This document shows positions 21,329 through 32,093 of a stretch of 64,000 nucleotides of DNA, one piece after another. A model generated the notes under the pieces. The model saw nothing but the letters and a program-made list of their open reading frames with translations. It was not told the origin of the DNA and did no database searches. Within the stretch, counting starts at the first letter, position 1. Each line of letters begins with the position of its first letter. Origin of the DNA: Flaccisagitta enflata (Eukaryota; Chaetognatha; Sagittoidea; Aphragmophora); contig OZ231126.1 of assembly GCA_965153355.1 (NCBI GenBank), positions 58,776,001 to 58,840,000 of the forward strand, given 5' to 3'. Both the position numbers and the translations under genes were made by a program.

Positions 21329-22057
21329 CCTCAGCCTCAATCACATTCACAACCTCAGTCCCTACCACGTGGAGCGTTGCCCAAGACGCCTGACGAAGAA
21401 GCGGGCGGCCGCTGCACCTCAGGAACCAGCGCCATTCGCGTCATCGGCGTCGTTGTTGGCGTCATCGTGGCCGCCGCCGCTCTCGCCGCGCTCGCCATCG
21501 CCATCTACATGTTAATGACGACCACGCCGACCACGGCACCTCGATGCCATTCGGGCAAAATCGTCTATCCCGAGTGTCAATTTGCGACTACGATAGCGCC
21601 GATCACGGAAGACACGACAACGACTTCCGTCACTACGGCAAACAATTCTACTGCGCCAACTGTGACAATGCTAACGTCAACGGAAACGTCAACGGAAATG
21701 ACGGTGAAGCCGCCCATGAACCCACCGACGACAGATGCGCCGTCTTACACCAACAGCCGCGTGACCCATCGAGTGACCCTCCCCAGGGCTCTGCCGGAAT
21801 CCGGGGCCAACTTTTTTAAAATTGAGGTGTATTTAGGGTCAACCAATAGTGATACTTGCGCTTTGGCCGCACCACTTTGGCCGAATCAAACGAAAGAAGA
21901 TTGCGTTTGGAATTGCTCTGGAGAAACGTTTGGCAATTTTTGCGCTTACAACAAGTCAAACGTCGATTTTCTCTTTACTTTTGACTGTCATGATACTTTA
22001 AAAGAAAGAGTTGCTTATAAAATTCTTGAGTGGGAAATTTGTAACATTTCAAACTAA
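21329..22057 (+). CDS. Orphan type II membrane protein, exon 3 (terminal); whole protein 468 aa
   Basis: Acceptor TCTTCCTCAG|CCTCAG; a second AG six bases on would drop two residues in frame. Exon 3 encodes residues 227-468 and ends at TAA 22055-22057. Residues 264-289 (VIGVVVGVIVAAAALAALAI and on) form one strong membrane helix. Without a signal peptide, and with a basic cytosolic N-terminus, a type II orientation is likely. The ~180-residue ectodomain begins with a Thr/Ser/Pro-rich, mucin-like stretch and then has eight Cys and about five N-glycosylation sequons (NST, NQT, NCS, NKS, NIS). I recognise no named domain. The cytosolic part is on exons 1-2. Function unknown; an adhesion or receptor role is only a guess. 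Confidence 0.82.
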   Translation, partial: PQPQSHSQPQSLPRGALPKTPDEEAGGRCTSGTSAIRVIGVVVGVIVAAAALAALAIAIYMLMTTTPTTAPRCHSGKIVYPECQFATTIAPITEDTTTTSVTTANNSTAPTVTMLTSTETSTEMTVKPPMNPPTTDAPSYTNSRVTHRVTLPRALPESGANFFKIEVYLGSTNSDTCALAAPLWPNQTKEDCVWNCSGETFGNFCAYNKSNVDFLFTFDCHDTLKERVAYKILEWEICNISN

Positions 22058-22124
22058 AATACCTCTGGTTTTGTATGTGCGTGCTTTTGTCTAATTTGAA
22101 TGTATACTTTCATTTCTTGTTTAT

Positions 22125-22470
22125 AACATTGAGGCTCAGATGTGGAAAAAAATAGGAACAATTACAAGAACATCGCCAGCCTCAAAAAGGGGGAATACAC
22201 GCATATTCACACTTGATTTGCTGAAAAAACCTGATACTGATACTGTTTAATTATAACAATTGACTTCAATCACTTTCACAATCAAAATTTATTTATTCAT
22301 AATTAATATCTTTGCTTTTATATCCATTCAATTGACGAACAGAGTTAATTAACCAGATAAAATAACATTCCTGTATAAGCTGGAAACTAGAAAAATAAGA
22401 ACATCCTAATAACAATTTTAGCCTGGAATCGCTGTAGTTCTAAATAGGAACACTGAGCCTCAGAAAAAAA
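22125..22470. mobile_element. Inverted-repeat element C, copy 1
   Basis: Left end GTTTATAACATTGAGGCTCA, right end TAGGAACACTGAGCCTCAG; both carry GAGGCTCAG reading inward. The interior is AT-rich with AATAAGAACATC motifs shared with copies near 29.8 and 30.5 kb. Confidence 0.65.
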
Positions 22471-22480
22471 TACAGTATAC

Positions 22481-22847
<367 letters not shown>

Positions 22848-22849
22848 AA

Positions 22850-23410
22850 TAGCAAGGTCATGTACTCCTGTCACTTACAAAATCAAGTAACCAGGCTATG
22901 CGCCTCTTCATTCCTTTGTTAATCTCCCCCACAAAAGCAATTTATAGTTATACTGAATCAAAATTAAAAGCCAGGGTTGTCGCAGTATTTCATGCTGTTC
23001 AAGTATTCAAGATTCGGCATTGATAACAGATTTTTGCGCACTGGACAGATCGAAAATAATCCAAGTTTTTTATCGACTTTGTGTCCTTCCACTTCTGACT
23101 ATCTTTTGCGAATAAATGCAAGTTACGTGCAAAAAAAGAGACTCAATTAAGAATGATCTGCTACATTGTATCAGGCAATATAGAAATACAGTTAAGTTAA
23201 CATCGTAGCGGAATTCCAAGGGATCACGACATTATGTTATTCTTTACAACTATAAAAAGTGAAAAGAAAAATTTGAAGAGGCTATCTTTACAGGCGAAGT
23301 TTTTCGTCAGAGACGTGTTAGTAAGAATATTATTTGACTGCATTTACGTTTCATTAGTTTCCAGATAATGATTCAAAAATGTTGTTTCTTTTCTATGTGT
23401 ATTTTTAAAA
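22850..23410. other. Unassigned sequence, no gene seen
   Basis: AT-rich DNA without a protein-like frame or a recognised repeat. Confidence 0.35.
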
Positions 23411-23563
23411 CAAGGCCGGATACACGGCCAAACCAGTTGCGGACGGGTGGGCAGGGGCGGAAATGCCCGTTTTCACACTTTTTGACTCGTGAGGACGGAC
23501 CAACGGAAGGACCGACGGACGGACAAAGGCTCTTATATAGAGTTGCGTGTCCGCAACTAAAAA
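23411..23563 (-). mobile_element. GTCC-hairpin element, type 1
   Basis: Minus strand: GTTGCGGACACGCAAC head, CTATATAAGAGCC, GTCCGTCCGTCGGTCC tract, CGAGTCAAAAAGTGTGAAAA, CCCCTGCCCACCCGTCCGC body, and a GGCCGTGTATCCGGCC end. Confidence 0.8.
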
Positions 23564-23625
23564 CACGCAATTTTAGCTATTTTCTCCTAAAAAAAACCTT
23601 TCTTCTAAGCTTTCAGGATAAAAAA

Positions 23626-23787
23626 TAACAAGCCAATATCAGTTGCGGACGTGTGGGCAGGGGCGGAAATGCACGTTTTCACACTTTTTGACTCGTGTTC
23701 ACGGACGGACGGACGGACGGACCGACGGACGGACGGACGGACGGACGGACAAAGGCTCTTATAGAGTTGCGTGTCCGCAACTAAAAA
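23626..23787 (-). mobile_element. GTCC-hairpin element, type 1, tandem neighbour
   Basis: Nearly the same sequence as the copy 65 bp to the left and in the same orientation, but the GGCCGTGTATCCGGCC end is missing and the (GTCC)n tract is longer (about 23702-23750). The pair suggests repeated insertion or local duplication. Confidence 0.78.
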
Positions 23788-23904
23788 GTTGATAATCTTG
23801 AGGTTTCAGAAACAAGTTTGAAATTGGTCTAGAAGAAAAGATCTTTTGAATTTCTTTAAGATTACTCTGATAAATGCTCAAAAAATCTTTTGAACAAATT
23901 AAAA

Positions 23905-24600
23905 AAAGAATCTTATTTTTTTTCATTGATTTAATGTATGACATGCTGCACAATCGCATCGAATTTTTTATTCATGCACATCTGAGTCAATTTTTTGTAG
24001 TTTATAATCATTATTCTCTTAAATATAACAAATGGTTATTGTCAGCAAGCTTATGGTATGAACAGCAAACAAATAGCTTAATTTATTATCACTAGAATGA
24101 TCGTAATCATCCTATGAAACATAATTCAGTGCAAAAATAGGGCAAACATGTGTAACAAAAAATGTGGTAAGTCTTTCTTGAAAATAACAAATCTGTGAAA
24201 TGAGTCAAAAATTTGCATTTTCTAAAACATACGACTTTAGATTTATACTAATTTGTTATTTTCAGTGGACACAAGTCAGGTGATGAAATTGAAAAATTCT
24301 GATCTCAGTATCTCTGTATTTTTATTTTTAAAAGTATTTTTAAAAGAATGTTAAACTTTAATGAAAGCAGATAAAGACCTGCAGATTTCACTAATAGCTA
24401 GATCAGGATATAATTTCATTTTCTTATCAATTTTCAATAGATAAATGTAAATTGATATTTTTTAGATTAATGTTTAATTATAGCTGAAATATTCAAAATT
24501 ATGGAAAATTAAGAAAAAATTAATTTTTGAAAGTTGTAGGGGCAATTGAGTTTGCCAATATTCAAAATATGTCTTAACCTAAGAACCTAAGAAATCACCT
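23905..24600 (-). repeat. Dispersed repeat F, copy 2 (inverted relative to copy 1)
   Basis: Reverse complement of about 15335-16040: shared blocks include GCTTGCTGACAATAAC, GACTTGTGTCCACTGAAAAT and CTCAATTGCCCCTACAAC. Divergence is moderate. The TGGGGTAAAATGGGTCACC terminus was not found here, so this copy is internal or truncated. Confidence 0.7.
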
Positions 24601-26065
24601 CAGGGAAACAAAATCATAACAACTTTTTCTTATCGGTTTGATCAACCAATTAGGAGGCGTTTCTTTTTTTTTCTGTTATCGTGGTACCATCCAGCAGATC
24701 CGTGGAATTTTAAGGTGTTGAGGGCATTCCATGGCCAGGAATTACAAAAACAAACGGAACCAATGATGACATATGTGTTCTTAATTGATTCAAAACTTCT
24801 TTAACGTCAAATAAATGTTTAACATTCCTTACAATTGCCGTCATTTAGTGAAGAGAAAGACAGAATGACAGTTCTGGACCCAGTAAGGCTTTTCCCGAGG
24901 GTCTGAAGGGCTCAAACAATAATGACTAAAATCCTGACAACCAATTCATCAGGCAAGAAAAGTATTGACTTACCATTTTCTGCTTTGATACAGTAGATGT
25001 TGTCTAGACTTGGAAGTACGGGGGAGCTCATGACCTGACTATGAGAGCAATGAGGGGATCAATATTTTACTGATGTAATGGATAGAACAGTACATTTATC
25101 TTTTTAAAGAACATAATCTTTTTTTCAAAGGCTTGATGTTTAAGGCCAAATATAGCCTTCTACATTCTTAGTAGCGACCGGTCACGACGCTCAGCCAGGT
25201 CGTGTAAAATAATCGTTGAAAAACGCGATTTTTCCGCGCAGAAGAAAGCTTAGATATGAGATAACGAGTGTTGATTGACAAGCAATTAGCTATAATCAAT
25301 GCTAAATATGCTAAAGCATGTCAGATAACGTCATATATCATCAAGATATCATAAAAAACCGGGATAAAAATGGTTAACGTAATCCCAGGAAATTCTCAAA
25401 ATCACCCTTAACTTTGATAAAACGGTAAGGGATTTCATTATTCATCACTTCGCGCGATTCAAACATATATGAAAGAGTAGACCAAGAAGGGCCTATATCT
25501 CAAATTTCATCAAAATCGGTCAATGCGCTCACCTTCTACCATGCGTGCATTTGTTAAGTTTGTTTCATCAAAAATGGGTGCTTCGCGGTGGTTGATTTTC
25601 TCGCGCACGAAAAGGTTAACGCGCTGCAGCCGATAGGTTAAGTGGAACAAAAAACTCAATAGTTCATAAATTGTTTTCTTTTTCAACAAAGTATATAGTG
25701 CAGCATATCGTTCAAAAGCTCTTGACATAATAAACATGATTATGTGTATGTTTAAGGTCGAATCTGAAAAATAAAAGATTTACATTAAAATCATCAATTT
25801 CTTGATCTTAAGCTTGCATGGCCGGATCTGGATAGGAATTCCCAAAAAAGTACTACACCATCGTAAACGCAAGGACATAGTGCTAACACCAGCAAGAAAT
25901 TATCTTGATGCCTCTTATTTAGTGTAAATGAACTATGATTCAAAAATCATAAAAAAGAAAAAAAAACCCTCCTTTGATCATATTACAAATCTAAGAAAGA
26001 GTCAAAAGTCCTGTGAATCCGGCCGTTTCCTTGACACACACACAGACATGTGCGCGCGCGTACAA

Positions 26066-26068
<3 letters not shown>
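24601..26068. other. Unassigned sequence with one element-D end
   Basis: TACAGTAGATGTTGTCTAGA at 24991-25010, followed by CTTGGAAGTACGGGGGA, matches the terminus of element D (full copy near 47.9 kb). Its partner end is not evident. The rest shows no gene; the minus-strand frame near 25.5-25.7 kb is not convincing. Confidence 0.45.
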
Positions 26069-26135
<67 letters not shown>

Positions 26136-26139
26136 CTCA
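26069..26139 (+). repeat. (CA)n microsatellite
   Basis: About 70 bp of AC dinucleotides, followed by ATATATAT and ACGCACGC runs up to 26188. Confidence 0.93.
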
Positions 26140-26192
26140 CAAAAAAATATATATATACACACGCACGCACGCACACACGCACGCACGATTTA

Positions 26193-26512
26193 ATGCGAGA
26201 GCAAATGCAGGAGCAAACGCGAGAGCAAATGCAGGAGCAAACGCGAGAGCAAATGCAGGAGCAAACGCGAGAGCAAATGCAGGAGCAAACGCGAGAGCAA
26301 ACGCAAAAGTGAATGCGAGAGCGAATGCAAAAACAAATGCAAGAACAAATGCGAGAGCAAAGCAAGAGCAAATGCGAGAGCAAAGCAAGAGCAAATGCGA
26401 GAGCAAACCCAAAAGCAAATGCGAGATCAAACGTGAGAGCGAATGCGAGAGCAAATGCCATTACGGACGCAAGAGCGGACGCGCGAACGAACGCGAGAGC
26501 AAAAGCAAGAGG
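26193..26512 (+). repeat. Minisatellite with GCGAGAGCAAATGCAGGAGC units
   Basis: A 24-bp unit (the 20-mer named plus AAAC) repeats four to five times and decays into 12-18 bp GCGAGAGCAAA variants. Translations such as ANARANAGA reflect the repeat, not a gene. Confidence 0.9.
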
Positions 26513-26840
26513 GAGAGAATGAGTCGATCAAAATTCGCGCTTCTAACAAACGGATAAACAGCAACAAGAGAACATGACGACCGAGATAAAGACAATAACG
26601 AAGAAAGTGATAACGACAATGAAGGAAGAACAACGTATCCCCGCCGACTGTGGTGGATTTGTCTGTTGGTCTCTCCGTCTGTTCCTTAAGTTTGTGTAAA
26701 AAAAGTGTAAAAAACGCAACTTGCACAGTAAGGGCCGTGGAGAGGAGGGTCCACCCCCCTATGAGAAAAAAAAGTAAACAAAGAAAAAGCCAAATTAAAA
26801 AAAAACAAAGAAAAGAAAGGAAAAAAGAGGTCCCTTACAT

Positions 26841-27000
26841 TTTTAGTTAAGGACACGCAACTCTATTAGAGGCTTTGTCGTCCGTTGGTTGGTTGGTCGG
26901 TCCGTCGGTCCCTAACGCTCGAGTTGAAAAGTGGGAAAACGCTCATTTCCGCCCCTGCCCACCAGTCCGCAACTGGTGGCCGTGCATTCGGCCTTGTTTT
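26841..27000 (+). mobile_element. GTCC-hairpin element, type 1, followed by a second tail
   Basis: Head AGTTAAGGACACGCAACTC, a GTCC/GGTTGG tract, CGAGTTGAAAAGTGGGAAAA, CCGCCCCTGCCCACC, and GGCCGTGCATTCGGCC then TTG. The next 75 bp (27001-27075) repeat the distal half of a related subtype (ACTGCTCCTGCCCAACCGTC to GGTCTTGTTTT), giving two 3' halves in a row. Confidence 0.75.
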
Positions 27001-27261
27001 AATTCCGAGCGGTATTGCATTACTGCTCCTGCCCAACCGTCCACGACTGGATTGCCATGTATCTGGTCTTGTTTTGTTTCATGAAAAAGCCAAAATTGAA
27101 AGTATTGAAAATGAGGGAAGGGGAGTAGCAGGAAAAGCGGGGAGGGGGACCCGGCCCGGTCAAGTGGGCCAGAAGGGGAGGGGCGTCATTACTCTCCACG
27201 GCCCTGTGCGCAGTGAGTGTGTATGTGTGTGTGTGTGTGTGTTTTCCGCGCGAAATTCAAA

Positions 27262-27345
27262 TCAATCGGGAACCATCGTTAGTGACCATGAAGTTTCCAT
27301 AGAAAGCTATGGAAAAGGCAAAATTCCCGTGAATCCGGCCTAGTT
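27262..27345. mobile_element. Truncated MITE K
   Basis: AATCGGGAACCATCGTTAG and GAAGTTTCCATAGAAAGC match the left half of the K elements near 49.6 and 53.7 kb. The right half is replaced by GTGAATCCGGCC, an end of a GTCC-hairpin element. Confidence 0.55.
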
Positions 27346-27405
27346 TCCTTTACACACACACACACACAGACATGTGCCGATGTGCGCGCGCTCACACACA
27401 TACGC

Positions 27406-27527
<122 letters not shown>

Positions 27528-27713
27528 GAGAGGGAGAGAGAGAGAAAGGGAGGGAGACAGAGAAAGGGAGGGGAATTGTAGCCTAGTTGTTCATTTCTGG
27601 GTGATTTGATTGGTCAAGAGGACTGTTTGTCTGTCTGTCTCTCTCTCTCTCTCTCGTCCAATCAGAATCCAGCGTTATGATATTGACGGTGACAGTAGCA
27701 ACGACGACTTTGT

Positions 27714-27715
27714 TG

Positions 27716-27752
<37 letters not shown>

Positions 27753-27872
27753 GAACAGTTATAACATTTCCTCGAGGAGAACCACAGAAGAACGAAGGCG
27801 TTAACGACAGACAGACCGACCGACCGACCGACGGACACAGCCAGTTATAGAGGTGCTTTGTCGCACCTAAAG
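27714..27872 (-). mobile_element. (CAA)n tract and a GTCC-hairpin end
   Basis: An ACA/CAA triplet run (27714-27752) is followed by GACAGACAGACCGACCGACC and the hairpin GGTGCTTTGTCGCACC at 27852-27867. This is another variant of the hairpin head next to a GTCC/GTCT tract; the body is missing or replaced by the triplet repeat. Confidence 0.55.
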
Positions 27873-28116
27873 AATTCAACCAATGATTTGCGTTCTCGTT
27901 CTTAAATTTATGATTTTATCATTTAGATCACCAGACTTCCCCCCCCCCCCCCCAAAAAAAAAAGAAATATTGGCAAATAATGTAATAGTGACAAGCAATC
28001 AAATTTGTCTCGAAAAAAAAACGAATCTTATTCCTAAGTGAACAGTCGCGTTCTCCGCGACACAACTACTTACAAACATACTCCTTACTTTCCTATCATT
28101 CTCCCTCCCTTCTTTT

Positions 28117-28270
28117 TTAATCGCTTGCATGCGACTCGTTGGTCGGTCCCTCCCAGTTTGTTTTTTTTTGGGGGGGGAGGGCGTTTACAGGTGATTATGC
28201 AATACTTTTCCTGCCCAAATATTTGAATTAGCCTTTTTTATCACTGCCGCTGGTCGCCTGCGCGCCTTGT
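28117..28270 (+). mobile_element. Diverged GTCC-hairpin element
   Basis: Head TCGCTTGCATGCGACTC, a GTTGGTCGGTCCC remnant, a G-run, CTTTTCCTGCCCAAAT, and GCCTTGTT at the end. Recognisable only by the order of its parts. Confidence 0.45.
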
Positions 28271-28322
28271 TTCCTTCCTGTCCACTTCCTTCTTACATTC
28301 CGTATTTCCTTATAAAACCATT

Positions 28323-28484
28323 TTTTAGTCGCGGACACGCGACTACACCTTGCCGTGTCAGTCCGTCGGTAGGTCTGTCGGTAGGCCCGTGGTCCGTCAC
28401 ATTTTTGAATTCCAAGCGGTTTTTGAATTACTGCTCCTGCCCAATCAACCGCGACTGGATTGCCGTGTATCCGGCCTTATTTTT
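28323..28484 (+). mobile_element. GTCC-hairpin element, type 1/2
   Basis: Head AGTCGCGGACACGCGACT, GTCAGTCCGTCGGTAGG tract, TTACTGCTCCTGCCCAA body, GATTGCCGTGTATCCGGCC end. Confidence 0.78.
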
Positions 28485-28541
28485 TCATCTTTAAGTAAGC
28501 AAAAAAGTCTAAATTTCACAAGTGACTGACAGACGGAAGTA

Positions 28542-28715
28542 CAGTTGGGCTTCACTAGAGCGCATTTCAAGGGACTGAGCCAAATTATGCCTTATAGTGA
28601 AGCAGCCTTATTGCCAACATGGAAATGACTACGAAATCTCTTATGGGACAGAAGCAAAAATGCCTTATAGGCGGGCATGCCTTATTAGCGGGTGCGCTCT
28701 AGTGAAGCTCCACTG
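28542..28715. mobile_element. TA-target MITE E, copy 1 (pogo/mariner-like)
   Basis: Ends CAGTTGGGCTTCACTAGAGC and GCTCTAGTGAAGCTCCACTG are inverted, and the 174-bp element is bounded by TA on both sides (28540-28541 and 28716-28717). The body has CCTTATTG and CCTTATAGGCGGG in near-palindromic order. TA plus CAGT ends is the pattern of pogo/Tigger-type Tc1/mariner relatives. Confidence 0.82.
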
Positions 28716-28717
28716 TA

Positions 28718-29774
28718 TGAAGAACAGACGGAAATGTGACTGACCGACTGACCATCCGACCTCACTGAGCAACGCGTAGAGCTGTGTGCACACGATTAAA
28801 AATCATCTGATGTCATTATTGTCACTACACATATGGCAAAACTGCTGACAATCATTAGCCAAGCTCTGTAGGTCAAAACATCGCAAATTAAAACACACCT
28901 AGTGTCGATCAAATTTGATTCTAGTTGGTTTCATCTGAAGAAACTCTTCGTTTTGGTCACCGATTTTTTATGTTTATCTGAAAAAATGTATGAAATATGG
29001 CCTAAAACGTGAAGACATGTCATCAACGATTATTCTGAGGCAAATCTAGCATCATTTTTGCAGGCTTATTGTGCTCAAAAGTGCCATCTGAAGGTAGCGA
29101 TCGACCTAAATCATCTTATTAAGTGTAAACAAGTGTGAATTGACAAAAAAATTAATGATAATCATGATATTTGGATTGGGTGTCCCCTTACTATTCTTAG
29201 AGCATTCTTGATTTAAAATACTATATAAACTTTGGCTAACCTTATAATTCACAATTTCAAAATAATACTAAATTTAAATATCAATAAATGTTAATATTAC
29301 TATATTTTTGTCAATACCTATTAAAATGAATGCTAAATTTTAAAATCTAAGGATATCTGTATAGTATTCATATGAAAGATAATAAAATGCTTTTGTAATT
29401 TTACTTCTTTATTTAGTATCACTATTAGCGATTTTTTTTTCTCACAATTTGAAGCCTTCATATATTTCTAAGATGTTCTTGATTTTTGGGCGATTTGAAG
29501 CCTTTATTATCTTATGACTTGTGACAACATTGCTTTAAAAAAAACACAAAAAAATTATGGATGAGAGTCTTGGGAACTCTCAATGGTGCTAAATCCGGAC
29601 CCCTCACAACTATCCTTTATCAATGAAAAACTTTTCTAAAAAAAACAAAACCATGGTAAACATGGTCTTCCATATGCAGATAACCTACTTCCCGTAGAAC
29701 CAAATGCAGGATCTCTTAGTAATCCTATTGCATAGGTTCTTATAAAAAAAGTCTACTTTTGTTGCATGTTGAAA
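28718..29774. other. AT-rich sequence, no gene seen
   Basis: No protein-like frame, RNA or assigned repeat. Confidence 0.35.
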
Positions 29775-30205
29775 TACACGCTTTTCTTTTTATAGGAACA
29801 CTGTTTATAAGAACATCAGCCTCAGATTTGACCAAAAAATAAGAACATCTTAAGAATATGCTGAGCCTGAGATTTGAAGATAAAAATATAAGTTTTAAAA
29901 AAGTAGTAAAATTAGATGAAAAATCCTGATTGATGGATATTTTTTTAATGCTTTCTAAAATGATAATTCATCAGTTATCAAATATTAATCTCACATTTCT
30001 TTTTATTTAATGAAAATATTTTTTTTCTACAATTGCTTGAAAAATGAACTTTTATATTAATATAGATATATAATTAAAGAGATTATCTAATTCAAAAATA
30101 AGAACATGTTAAGAACGCTTGAGCCTCAAAAAGGGGCTGAAAATAAGAACGCTGAGGCTGACTTTAAAAATTCATGTTCTTATAAAATGAAAAGCGTGTA
30201 TATTT
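29775..30205. mobile_element. Inverted-repeat element C, copy 2
   Basis: Left end CGCTTTTCTTTTTATAGGAA, right end TTCTTATAAAATGAAAAGCG, inverted. GCCTCAG and GAGGCT motifs sit just inside. ATAAGAACATC/T motifs recur throughout. Confidence 0.7.
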
Positions 30206-30356
30206 TGATTCTATGATTAACCTCACAGAACTTTTACCATTCTGTAAACAGTAATCGGGGCTTTTAAACCTAATCTATGATTAGCATTAGACGGAAAAAC
30301 TCTATCAAATTTTTTTGGGGATTTCAAGCCTAATTTTCTCATAAACTTGGTTCTTA

Positions 30357-30450
30357 AAAAACACTTATAGGTCGCGTGCGAGACTTACAAAATGACTTAG
30401 AATGACTTATGAGGACTCAGTATACTCCTTAATGACTTAAAATGACTACT
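30357..30450 (-). mobile_element. Fragment of type 3 GTCC-hairpin element
   Basis: ACTTATAGGTCGCGTGCGAG followed by TTAGAATGAC units is the distal half of the type 3 element (compare 17061-17419), inverted. The head and GTCC tract are absent. Confidence 0.55.
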
Positions 30451-30454
30451 CATT

Positions 30455-30995
30455 TGTTTTTATAAGAACATGTTATTTTTTTCTGAGGCTCAGTGTTCTT
30501 ACAGTTGGTTGCGGACACGCAACTTTATAAGAGTCCTTGTTTGTTTGTCCGTCCGTCGGTCCGTCCGTCCGTCCATCCGTCCGTAAGCATGAGTCGAAAA
30601 GTGGGAAAACGCGCATATCCGCCCCTGCCCACCCGTTCGCAACTGATGGCCGTGTATCCGGCCTTGTTTAGTCAATTTGCGGATCAAACTGTTCTTATGA
30701 TGTTCTTATTTTATTTTGATCTCTAGCTTATACTGGTATGTTCTTTTTCTGGTAACCTAACTCTAACCTCTGACTGAAACAAGATGAGAAACACATCAAA
30801 TTATATTAGAAATGCAATGCAGATTAAAGTCAATCATTGCAATTGCTCAATCTCACTTTGGATTTCATGAAACTAATCATTACAGCAGTTCCTTATATCT
30901 AGAAGGGATTGTTCTTCAGGTCTTGAGGCTGGCAATGTTCTTATAATTGTTCTTTTTTTTTTCCTTATCTGAGCCTCAATGTTCTTATAAACAAG
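30455..30995. mobile_element. Inverted-repeat element C, copy 3, interrupted
   Basis: Left end TTTTTATAAGAACATG then CTGAGGCTCAGTGTTC; right end GAGCCTCAATGTTCTTATAA. A complete GTCC-hairpin element (30506-30669) is inserted just inside the left end, between TTCTTACAG and the remaining sequence. Confidence 0.72.
30506..30669 (+). mobile_element. GTCC-hairpin element, type 1, nested in element C
   Basis: Head GGTTGCGGACACGCAAC, CTTTATAAGAG, GTCCGTCCGTCGGTCC tract, GAGTCGAAAAGTGGGAAAAC, CCCCTGCCCACCCGTTCGC, and end GGCCGTGTATCCGGCC then TTG. One of the best-preserved copies. Confidence 0.85.
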
Positions 30996-31029
30996 GTTCA
31001 TAGTCAAAGAAATGAGTGTTAAGGGAATG

Positions 31030-31254
31030 AAATTGAAAAAAAAAGTAAAAGTGTGAAGGACCATCAGACAGACCAACCAACCAATGGACGGATGGACGGA
31101 CGGACGGACGGACGGACGGACGGACGGATGGATGGATGGATGGACGGACCGACGGACGGATGGACGGACGGACGGACGGACGGACAGACGGACGGACGGA
31201 CGGACGGTGAGAAGGACAAAGCAGTGTGTAGAGTCGCGTGCACGCGACTAAAAC
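31030..31254 (-). mobile_element. GTCC-hairpin element, type 2, expanded
   Basis: Minus strand: perfect palindrome GTCGCGTGCACGCGAC, CTACACACTGC, then about 125 bp of (GTCC)n with GTCT and ATCC variants (31081-31206). The distal body is short or lost; the tract has expanded at its expense. Confidence 0.8.
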
Positions 31255-31908
31255 GTACTGTCACTGCCCAACCCCGGGAAGAAGCGACTATCAAGGACGG
31301 TTAAAAGTTTGGTCATTGATTGTTGCACTTTTGTTTTGCTTTGCTTTGTAAACACCACACTGCCCTCTGCAAAAATCGTCAATGATTAGGATACATTTCT
31401 AACAAAAATCATATCCAAAGTGAGTAAAAAGTTATTCCATATTGGGAATCCCACTGCATTACAAACACCTTTTGGACAGCGGACCAAAAGGACTTATTCA
31501 AACTTGTAAAGGTGAAAGTTAAGATATTTGGTTACAAGAACTAATTTGAACCTGTAAAATATAAGGGTGAATTATAAGCTACATATCTCTATCTCTTTTA
31601 AAGCCTTTGGACAAAAAATGTCGTTCTTTTTAAAAAGGAGTAAGTGTATTGGGTTATAAGTATGGATAAAAATTTGAAAAATTCTATGAAAATGATTTTA
31701 GAAACATGTTAAATCAAAATCTTTGATTTCTTTTCCACTTTCAATACATTGTGCAAAGAAGTTGGGTTCTTTGAGTTATTTTGTTCAGATACTTACTCAA
31801 GTAGAAAAAAATTGAAGTAGATCTATAATCTACATTGGAATGCATTAATTCAACTCCAATCCAACCATTTTTTCTCCATTCCATGAAAGGAAACATTGAT
31901 TTGCAGCT
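31255..31908. other. Unassigned sequence, no gene seen
   Basis: A short run CCTTTTGGACAGCGGACC near 31469 faintly recalls family A ends, but no element can be delimited. Confidence 0.35.
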
Positions 31909-32093
31909 CAACAAGGCCGGCTACCGAAGTCCCGTGCGGGTTGGCAGGGGGCATATTTGAGGTCACTAGACCAATTGGGCAGGAGCAGTGAGGTCCAAAT
32001 ATAAAAAATCATGAAAAAAGTAAAGTGTGACAGACCCACCGACCGACCGACGGACAAAGCGGGGTGTAGAGTTGCATGCACGTGACTTAAAAC
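31909..32093 (-). mobile_element. GTCC-hairpin element, type 2
   Basis: Minus strand: AAGTCACGTGCATGCAAC head (diverged), ACCCCGCTTTGTCC, GTCGGTCGGTCGG tract, CACACTTTACTTTTTTC, GCTCCTGCCCAATTG, CCCGCACGGGACTTCGGTAG, CCGGCCTTG. Confidence 0.75.

Noticed and set aside
25928-26557. 209-codon frame with ARANAGANA repeats
   Set aside because: Derived from the 24-bp minisatellite and (CA)n.
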